A stretch of 64,000 bases of DNA from Nectonema munidae (Eukaryota; Nematomorpha; Nectonematoida; Nectonematidae), in contig JAUIRK010000759.1 in assembly GCA_030549495.1 (NCBI GenBank), positions 1 to 64,000 on the forward strand. Reading direction: 5' to 3'. This document shows positions 56,182 through 64,000 of the stretch, in pieces. The notes beneath the pieces were generated by a model. The model did not search any database, was not told the DNA's origin, and saw only the letters and a list, made by a program, of their open reading frames with translations. The stretch's first letter is position 1; the number at the start of each line of letters is the position of its first letter. The position numbers were made by a program, and so were the translations under genes.

Positions 56182-56407
56182 AGTTAGAGGGAATAGACTT
56201 GACGATGAAACTTTTATGTATAACGGATTTTTTTTAAAACATACAATATTCGATTTTATATCTTAAAATTTTAATTGTTATAAACATACTTATACCATTT
56301 TTATAACCTCGCGAAAACCCCGAGGTATATATATATTTTGTTTCGGGGACCCTGTTCCCCGAGGAATAAAAAAAGTCATCGGGGTGGACGGACACCCTAA
56401 CTGCGAC

Positions 56408-57349
56408 ACTCACTACATTGCATGCCACTTTGCGAATTAAATTTTTATTTCCTATTATTTGAACCTAGAAATTCCATATAAAGAAATTGAATTTAATTAT
56501 TTATTTCAATAAAAACTCATTTACAAAGACTTCTTTTTATAAATTTAAAATTGAACCAAAATATTAACTTTCGGGCGTGAGTAAATTTGGTTAGATACTG
56601 GGTTTTGATAACTTCTGGTCTTGGGTCGATTTAGCATCAAGCCTACTTTCGTCATAGTTCGATACAAGCGACGGGTCTCACACTGGCAATAAATTCATAT
56701 AAAAAATACAACCTCGGGGCAATGGAAACAGCCTACCCACCCCCTCTGTATCCGTCCCTGTCCAGGTAAAAGTATCAGCAAACCAATTTCCATAATCATT
56801 ACAATTTTTGTCCCAAATTAAGATCAAAAAATTTAATTTACAAATGAGCTATTCTTCACTTCTTACTTTAGTTAGTATAATTTACAGACTAACTCCCACA
56901 AGAGCAATCAACCAACTCGACCGAATTTTAATTGCATGCCTTTTGGCGGCATATTTTGCAATCACACTAAAAACTCGGTATAACGGAGACTGTTTTAGTT
57001 CGTACAAAACGAGTTTCACTATAACTCAGGAGTACAATAAAAAACTTCAATTTTGTTTTTTACTGGGTTTTATTATCTCCTTCAATGAGTTGAAAGGGGT
57101 CGTTGCAAATGACGACAACTCATTTTTATTCACTTTCGACATCTTCTGTCTGTTTTCAGTTTTTTGCTAGTTGTCGTATACTCAACAAAATTTTTTTGCC
57201 CGGTCCCCTCCTTCTTGTTTTGATCGACGCCATTTGTCAGCGATAACTAAAGCTAAAAAAATAGAGTAAAACTTATTGAACTTTTATTTATAAAAAAAAA
57301 TATTTCTACTTTTTAAAAAAATCAACGATGTGTGTTTGTATTAAAGATG
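56408..57349. other. AT-rich spacer
   Basis: A 120-codon + strand frame (56808-57170) shows no recognised domain. CTCGGTATAACGGAGAC and CGAGTTTCACTATAACTC near 56976-57030 resemble Tigger-type ends, so part of this may belong to the element that follows. Confidence 0.25.
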
Positions 57350-58300
57350 AGATTTTGCATTGTTTGATAAAATTTCCTACTTTCGTCTACAATCACGCAT
57401 TTCTTGTGCGTCGTTTTGAGTTTGCAAGAATCTCAATATTTCAGCGCAAAGTTTAGGAGTATTAGTCGCAATTGGCGCTGGTGTTGACTGAATATTCACT
57501 TCATCATCTTCATCGCTGTGTTCTTGCGTTTGAAAACACTATCGGAAATATCTTTTATAATAGAATCATCTGTGAGAGGAGCGGTAGTAAACAATTTGGC
57601 GTCAACTTCAATGTAATTCTCTAAGTCAGATGCTGTTCGTAGTCCCACTTTGGATGATTTTTCTAGCACAAACGGTATGTTTCCAATACACTCTCTGGAT
57701 CACTTGTGTATTCCTCTATAGACTGTACGAAAGCAGCGTGTTTAAAACAATTTTGAATAGTTTCACTAGGACCAAGCTTGACGAATCATATGCTGAGCAT
57801 CGTGAACGTTGATTGAATAAACAGAGTTATTCTCTACGGCAGGAATTAGTTTTTCAACTAACATGACTCTGTAATGAAATTTTAGGTTTTTTATAACTAC
57901 CTGGTCCATAAGGTCGTGTACGTGATGTTGTATTTGCTGGAAAAAATTGTATGGGGTCGTTCAATTGACGTAACTTTTTTGATAAATTTCAACCCCCTCC
58001 CCCCCCCTCATGTCAACTTTTAGATATATCATCACTTAACAAAATTGACATGTCAACTTTGGATACCCCCCCCCAGTTTTAGTTGAGTATTGTGAACACC
58101 CCTAAGGTTATATTTGTTAGAGTTGTCCTTGGATGAGATGCTACGTTATCTAATACAAGAACAACATGTCGCTTTTGAGATCGAAAACGGTTATTTAGCT
58201 TTTCCAACCATGAAAGAAATATTCTACTATCCATCCATCCATCCATCCATCCAAGCTTTTTTATTAGCTTTATATTCTGTTCACAAAGTTTTGACACATT
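57350..58300 (-). pseudogene. Tigger/pogo (CENP-B-type) transposase relic
   Basis: On the - strand: RIFLSWLEKLNNRFRSQKR and HVVLVLDNVASHP (the DDE block with D-N-x2-S-H), then after a break FFPANTTS and DQVVIKNLKFHYRVMLVEKL, NSVYSINVHDAQHMIRQAWS and TIQNCFKHAAF. This is the order of a Tigger-type DDE domain. Several frameshifts and stops; the helix-turn-helix N-terminus is missing. A (CCAT)n run at 58231-58253 lies beside the DDE block and gives WMDGWMD in the frame. Confidence 0.75.
58231..58253 (+). repeat. (CCAT)n microsatellite
   Basis: Five to six CCAT units at the edge of the Tigger relic. Confidence 0.9.
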
Positions 58301-58599
58301 TAAAACGACGGGGTTTCAACGATTTGCCAAAACTCTATATATATAACAGCAACGCAAAATGATAAGCTAGGTTTCTCTGTATTAGCAAGTTAGTCTTATA
58401 AATAAAACGGCATTTCATCTTAGCAAGAATATGGAACATATGATTTATTGCTTTATAAAAGTGTTTTCCTATCTACGCAAGCGTATAGAAAAGTATGAGA
58501 AAGAAATGTTTTCATTGCTTTTCACATGACTAGCCATTTTGCCAAAGCTATGAAAGCTATTACTAAAACATGATTAAAATGCCCGAAAAAAAATTTTCA

Positions 58600-60330
58600 T
58601 GTGTTTTGAATTTATTGTTTTTATTGAAAAATTATGAAAGAAAAAAATTAAAGTTTGAAGTGAGAAGAGTCGTTAGAGGCGAGCAAGCGTAATGACAAGT
58701 TTGCTTTGTTTTTGCAAGTCATGTATAATTCCTGCATGATTTTGATTGCACCTTCGCAACATTGATTGTTTCTGGGAATATTTAAATTTGATGGCTCTTG
58801 AATTCAATCGGTTGTCAAACATTTTAGAGCCTTCTCATATGGTTGTAAAGCTCTGTACAAATCAGAAAAACTCTCTACTTTAAAAGTTTGATCACTGAAC
58901 CAGTAATCTGCCCAAACATATGATATAAAATAACAAATTGATAGCAATTTTTCTCTTGTTTCTGGCAATAAAAAACATGCAAGAAGAGCTAAAATGGCTC
59001 GCGAATTCCATCTGGCCTTACAAATTTTTGGAATTTTGTGAGGTACATACTTTTTCTCGATAAAAAATTAAAATTCATTCACTAAATGAAATAAAAATTT
59101 CATATCATCTCTCCAGCCACCAAGATGACTAATCACATTGATATGTTCCGTTCTGGAAAGACTTTTGAAGATGATCGTAATTTTGGATAAGCTTTCAACA
59201 AAAAAGAAATCAACGTCAGCTTCTGATTATCACTTGGAAGTTCTTCATCCATTACAATCCGTAAAATGCGATCTAAAATATGTTGTTGGCAACTCACGAA
59301 CTGTGGTTTGAATGCGCCTTTGCTCGAAAACATTCTTTGCAGCTTGATGACAACTCCATTCTTCTTGCCAGTATTCACGCTTGTAGTGTCAGAAATTATC
59401 ATTAAAACTGAATTCCACAGTTTAAACTCTTCTAGTACACTTCTTATTCCCTCGGCAATCGTTTCGGCTTTACCATCATCATTCAGCTCTATTGCAGCAA
59501 GCTTTATCTCCTTTTTTTCATTTGTGACAAATATTGCTTGATAATCTTTGCCATCAAAATGTAAACTCCATTTCTCATTACATAAAGTTTGAATAAGCTG
59601 TTGTTTCATTTTATTAGCTTCTCTATAAACTGCCTTGTGAAGAATACCTTGTTGAGTGGGGGCTGAAATGTTAATGCCTTCTTTTTGCAACTGATTACAA
59701 ATTTTCGATGCTTCCTTGCTTGATATGTTAGCTTGAGAGACGAGTTTTGCAGCTCTTGTACTTTTTGGTTCTCCTGGAAATACTGACACTATCATCGTCT
59801 TCTCTAACAAAGAATCCATCATCTGAAAGATTTTCTTCAAAACAAATTTCAGTTTTTTGAATTTTTGAAGCTGATGCGTCGCTTGAATGATTTTTTTCAA
59901 AGCTTTTTTTCTTTTTGATGAATGAATGGTGTGAAGGCCACCATTTTTTGGTTGAATAACCGATTGTCCTGGTGCTTTGAAGCTGAAGATTCTAATGCTT
60001 TTTGTCATCGATATTGAGCTATGTTCCGTTGATTTTGGTGATGTCAAAAATGTTATTCAAAGGTTCAAACCTGTTTTTTTCCTACAGTCTTCATACAAAT
60101 TAATCACTTGTTCAATCTTAGACTGTATGGTTTGTTTCGAGATAATTGAGAAGTTTAATGTTTGTAACGAAAGTAACAAAACTTCATCTGATATTATTTT
60201 GATCCTTTCTCTTCTTCTCTTAGTTGAACGTGCGAGTGATTGAAAACGCCCAACAATTTGTTTTTTTCAATGGCATTCTACTTCTTTCTGCAGGCGAAAA
60301 CTCCTCAATAGCTGCATTTCCTCTTTTTGA
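58600..60330 (-). pseudogene. hAT-type transposase relative of the NUP155-intron element
   Basis: The - strand frame 59133-60047 (304 codons) contains LHFDGKDYQAIFVTNEKKE, ISDTTSVNTGKKNGVVIKL and SCQQHILDRILRIVMDEEL, the same motif series as DTTSVNTG and CRHHILE at 12.5 kb. After breaks, KARWNSRAILALLACFLL and ICYFISYVWADYW (58800-59030) match ARWMAKGIYCLKIYL and NVFLYIKRWY there. It reads as a nearly full-length but broken copy. Terminal repeats were not identified. Sequence differences are large, so the two copies are different subfamilies. Confidence 0.7.
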
Positions 60331-60487
60331 ATGAGATTGAAATTGTATTAAATTATGTTCCCATTTTTTTTGTTTTTTTCAATAATATATAAACTTTGTT
60401 TGAATGACATAATTTAAAATTCTGAAAAAATAAATAAATATAAAAAATCAAATATTTAGAGGTGGGTAAATGCTAGGTAAAAAGAGG

Positions 60488-60770
60488 CTATTTTACCAGG
60501 ACCGGCAAAATAGTCGAACATGCTTTTAAGCTTATTTTCCCGGCTCTAATAATTATTTTAATGGTCACCGTAAAATAAATCTAAACTTTTTGAAAGATTT
60601 AGATAAAAAATATTTATAAAAAAAATTATAGATAAAGCATATTTATCTATTTTACTGGGACTAGTAAAATAAACTTAAAAAGTATATTTGTCTATTTTAC
60701 CATGATGGCAAAATAAACACAAATACATATTTGTCTATCTTAGCGGGACCGGCAAACTAGCATATATGCA
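60488..60770. repeat. Palindromic minisatellite, 43-45 bp period
   Basis: CTATTTTACCAGGACCGGCA, CTATTTTACTGGGACTAG, CTATTTTACCATGATGGC and CTATCTTAGCGGGACCGG start at 60488, 60647, 60692 and 60735. Each unit is an imperfect palindrome closing in AAAATAG or similar. A degenerate unit lies near 60540-60580. Function unknown. Confidence 0.65.
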
Positions 60771-61950
60771 AAAATATATTGAAATCTATTTTACTTTGGA
60801 ATAGTTAATAATGATAAAAGAAGTTATGTGTGAACTCTTTTGTGTGAAGTTATGTGTTTGAGTTCATTCAAATTTAAAACAGGAATTTTTTTTCAGAAAA
60901 ACACGAAAAAGTTGTATCTTTAGTGTTCACAATTAAAGCGAGTTCGCAATAACTCGATTTCATTGTATTTAATCTGTTCTGTCACCGGAAGCTTTGAAGT
61001 TTTCCTCCTCTGTCAAAACATTCAATATATAAATTTAACTTATTAATTTTATGTCATATTTCCTAAAACTCTTAACTGGATCTTTTGATTGAATTTTTAA
61101 AGTAATCAGATGACATCCATGTCAAAATCTAACAATCAAAATCAAAAATTGCTATTTTTAATAAAATTTTGATATCATTAAACTGATTTCTGAGTATTTA
61201 ACCTTTAAGCTTTTATTTCAAGAATGATTTTTTTTGAAACTTTAAGAGAAAAATATATACCTGAAAGTCTTTAATTTCACTGTCTCAACATTTGACAATT
61301 TCAATTCCTAAAAAGACATAATTGTTATTTTATTAAAAATGTTGTGCAATATCATCTTTTTAAAATATTTTTGTCTCCCCTTAGTTCAACCTTAAAAAGG
61401 TCTATTTTTCATCATTTTTGAAAAGAGGTGTTTGCGACTCGCTCAATCCAGGTGTTAAAATGGAAATTTTCAAAAACGGTTAAAACGAAAATTTTTAAAA
61501 AATGTTAAAATATTTCCTGTTAGTATTTGAATAAGCTGATTTCAATGGTTCAAGTTATTTTTTGCTAAAAAAATTATTCCTCAATTTTTTGTAGGACAAT
61601 ATATGGGATTTTGAATTAGACCTCAAAATTTTTCATATAAAAAATAAAAATTTTATTTTTGTTTGCATATTCTTATTCAGTTAATAATTCCCTACAAATT
61701 GCTAAATAAAACATCAAAAAATGATGGAAATTTAATTCCTCCCAGGATGTTTCTTTGCCTGGAAAATATTCCTTGCCCCCTAAAATTGAAAAAGGCCCCT
61801 GACAGGGCCATACTTTTTTCTATCATTGTAAATTGATGAAAAAATAATAAATTTAAAATTTCATTAAATTTGAAATATGTTTATGTGTACCAAGATGCAA
61901 ATTTAATTTCTCAAGTTTTTCAAAAATGTCGTATTAAAAAATTTTGCTAA
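60771..61950. other. AT-rich stretch, nothing recognised
   Basis: AGCGAGTTCGCAATAACTCG at about 60947 resembles a Tigger-type end. Otherwise no frame or repeat is recognisable. Confidence 0.25.
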
Positions 61951-61959
61951 TTTTAGATT

Positions 61960-62960
61960 TGTCAATTGCATGCGTACATTTTTATTAGATTCGTGTTTCT
62001 CCAAATGAAGACATCTACAACTACGTGTGTAATATGCATGTACCTCATAATAGAAATAAAATTTATTACTCCACATTGGGCAGCATAAATCCTTAAGATA
62101 TTTGAAAAGAAACAGCATAACTTGTAATAATATAAAGATCGTCAATCTTCAATATGTTGGCCTCAACAAATTTTTCATTAGTGTGACTATGGCTTCGTAA
62201 ATTGAATACACTTCTAATAATTCTTTTTTGAGTTTTAAGCAAATCTTTCTTGTTAGCATGGCCCCAATCACTAGTACAAAAATATAACAGAGGTTGAGCA
62301 AGAGCTTTATACATTTTAATTTTGATATCAATTGGAAAAGACAATAGGCATTAATTAAACTTTGATAGTAACATGTTTAATCTGGAATTTAATATTCTGG
62401 TGTGGTCTGTCCACCTCAGTCCCGAGTCAATAGTAATAGCAAGAAATTTGAAGGTATCTACATTCTCCAGCATGTTATCATTTATCATAATCTCTAAGTT
62501 AACCTTCCTCATTCTATTGTGAAAAAACCTTAAATACTTGAACTTCTTTTCACTTATCTCCAAAAATTTAATTTCCAAAATCGCTTGAAGTTTGGCATTT
62601 ATATTATGAGATTCCGAAGGTAATTTGAACGGAAACAATAGCGATATATCGTCCGTCTGCGAAAGTAAAGTAATTGACATCTTTCAATGATAACACATCT
62701 TTAGGTCTTTCATATAAATATTTTAAAAAAATGGTCCCAAGGCACAACCCTGAGGGACACCAATTTTGTCAAAACATTTAATTCTTGAAAGCCTATATTT
62801 ACCTCAACATACTGCATCCTGTTATCTAGAAAAGAAGCAATCAAATTGATTGCAGAGTTGCTTAAGCCCTACTTTTCAAGTTTTAGGGAACCAAGAGTGA
62901 TTAACAAGGCCAAATGCATTTTTTAAGTCTAAAAAGACCGCTTCGCAATTATAACCACTG
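61960..62960 (-). pseudogene. LINE reverse transcriptase relic
   Basis: On the - strand: IGVPQGCALGP (about 62745-62775), QTDDISLLFPFKLPSES with the active-site region altered (62560-62680), VDTFKFLAITIDSGLRWTDH (62351-62480), then FPIDIKIKMYKALAQPLLYF and KTQKRIIRSVFNLRSHSHT (62093-62344). This is the C-terminal half of a non-LTR RT. Several frame changes; no endonuclease domain is seen. Confidence 0.8.
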
Positions 62961-64000
62961 TTTAGTTAGAACATTAGAAATATCAGAAAAAAATAGCCCA
63001 TGAAAATCTTCAATAGAGTGACGCGTCTTACCCCGAGGCGGTAACCCCCAAAAGTGTTCCTGTTCGCAATTGAAAACCAAAAAAGCTTTTAAAGCAAAAA
63101 CGTAAAAAAAATTTCGGAAAAAAAGTACCCTCGCTACTGAAATTTTTTGCAATATCTATACAGTGTGTTAGACATAGAAACAAAACAAATTTTATTTCTG
63201 AAAGGATGAATGATAATGTGTAGTGTAGGTTTATTAGGCATTATATTATACTGATTACGTTAACAAATGAGAAGAATTTAGAGAAGGATAATGATCGATA
63301 TATGTGTGGTTTATCATGGTGTCGTTTTCAACCTTGATATAATGTAGGATAGTTTATCTTCATGATTTTGATTGAAGATAGAAAAAAAATTGTTGTGGTT
63401 AAATTTTTTCAAATATTCTCCTTCTTTGTTTAAAATTTATTCTTTTTTTTTATTTTTTTTTGTGTTTTTTTTTTTTGGAATAAATTTAAGAAGGTATGTA
63501 TTTTTTTTTGTTGTTTTTATTATATGTATATCTCATGTATTTTTGTTCGTATTAAGGTAAAATAAAAAATTAAATGTTGTGTGTTCCAAATTTTTTCAAA
63601 TATCTCCTATTTTGTGTATAAAATACTTTTAAAAAAATTATTTATTTTTATTGTGTTTATTTTCTTATCTTTAGTTTTTTCTTATATTTTTTTGAAATTT
63701 TATTTCTTATCTAGGGTAGATATTTTAAGTTTCAGATTTCTTTTTATGTTTATGGTCTTTTTCTAGATTTGAAGTTTTTATATTTATGCGGAATTGTCCT
63801 AAAGGTTAAATTTTAGTTGTCTTTGAAAATTTTATTTTTTTTGTTGAATATTTTTCGTGAAATAAAGATGGATGGTTGGGGAAAATTTTAAATATTTTAT
63901 ATTTTAATTTTGTTATAAATTTTGTATATTTTTGTTCTATGTTGTTGAAAAATTTATTTTAATTTTAAATTTTTTAATTTCTTTTAAATTTATAAATTTA
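62961..64000. other. T-rich, low-complexity end of window
   Basis: Strong T bias on the + strand from 63370 onward. A block AAATTTTTTCAAATATTCTC (63401) recurs as AAATTTTTTCAAATATCTCC (63588), about 187 bp apart, suggesting a tandem unit. The open frames here (63372-63560, 63581-63766) are Phe/Leu-rich by-products of this bias. Confidence 0.4.

Larger units (their letters stand above)
52024..56399. mobile_element. hAT element (outer), host of a second hAT
   Basis: The left end is CAGAGAGTCCACCCCGG and the right end, reverse-complemented, TAGGGTGTCCGTCCACCCCG. Both sides carry CG-rich subterminal blocks followed by TATATAT runs. A perfect 8-bp duplication ACTGCGAC flanks it at 52016-52023 and 56400-56407. 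The inside holds AT-rich filler, a piggyBac-like remnant (about 52950-53450) and a complete younger hAT (54005-56181). No transposase of its own was recognised, so it is likely non-autonomous. Confidence 0.8.

Noticed and set aside
63372-63766. Two Phe/Leu-rich frames near the window end
   Set aside because: Caused by T-rich low-complexity DNA; no domain and no signal-peptide context beyond composition.

Overview
The window reads as AT-rich nuclear DNA of a metazoan. It shows GT-AG introns, a poly(A) signal after the last exon of a nucleoporin gene, tRNA-derived SINEs, LINEs, piggyBac, hAT and pogo-type DNA transposons, and long AT-rich non-coding stretches. I cannot name the species. No prokaryotic genes, CRISPR arrays or endogenous virus copies were seen, and no LTR-retrotransposon proteins were recognised.

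Two host genes are supported. On the + strand, 1736-16393 holds a NUP155/Nup170 nucleoporin gene in three large exons (1736-3483, about 8190-10863, 15866-16393). It would encode about 1,650 residues, an N-terminal beta-propeller followed by a long alpha-solenoid. Intron 2 is more than half filled by one hAT transposon with a perfect 8-bp target duplication. On the - strand, 26704-28677 is one long exon of a coiled-coil protein of the SOGA/MTCL (microtubule crosslinking factor) family with an N-terminal Cys motif; its first exon is not identified. Several short GC-richer, coding-like islands remain unassigned (near 1-280, 15.3, 25.8, 26.6 and 50.5-50.8 kb).

The rest is transposon graveyard and simple or tandem repeats. 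From 18.9 to 25 kb lie broken piggyBac and hAT copies, one hAT inserted into a piggyBac. From 29 to 38 kb are a ZBED5-like hAT head, satellite arrays, a LINE, a piggyBac and an unclassified transposase. From 38.6 to 46.2 kb a degenerate GTGTC-rich repeat array is split by a pogo-like element (itself carrying a LINE and a SINE) and by a hAT element (itself carrying a piggyBac). From 46.7 to 49.4 kb are a piggyBac relic and three MITEs. From 52.0 to 56.4 kb is a hAT shell holding a second hAT that still has an unbroken 627-residue transposase. From 57 to 63 kb are a Tigger/pogo relic, another hAT relative, a palindromic minisatellite and a LINE.

The points most worth a second look are: the apparently intact hAT at 54005-56181; a short copy of the SOGA/MTCL exon inserted at 24.9 kb between 12-bp direct repeats; a satellite of about 147 bp present at 16.6 and 32.3 kb in opposite orientations; and a complete tRNA-derived SINE with a 13-bp target duplication at 39.1 kb. 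I did not find a clear new multi-gene system.
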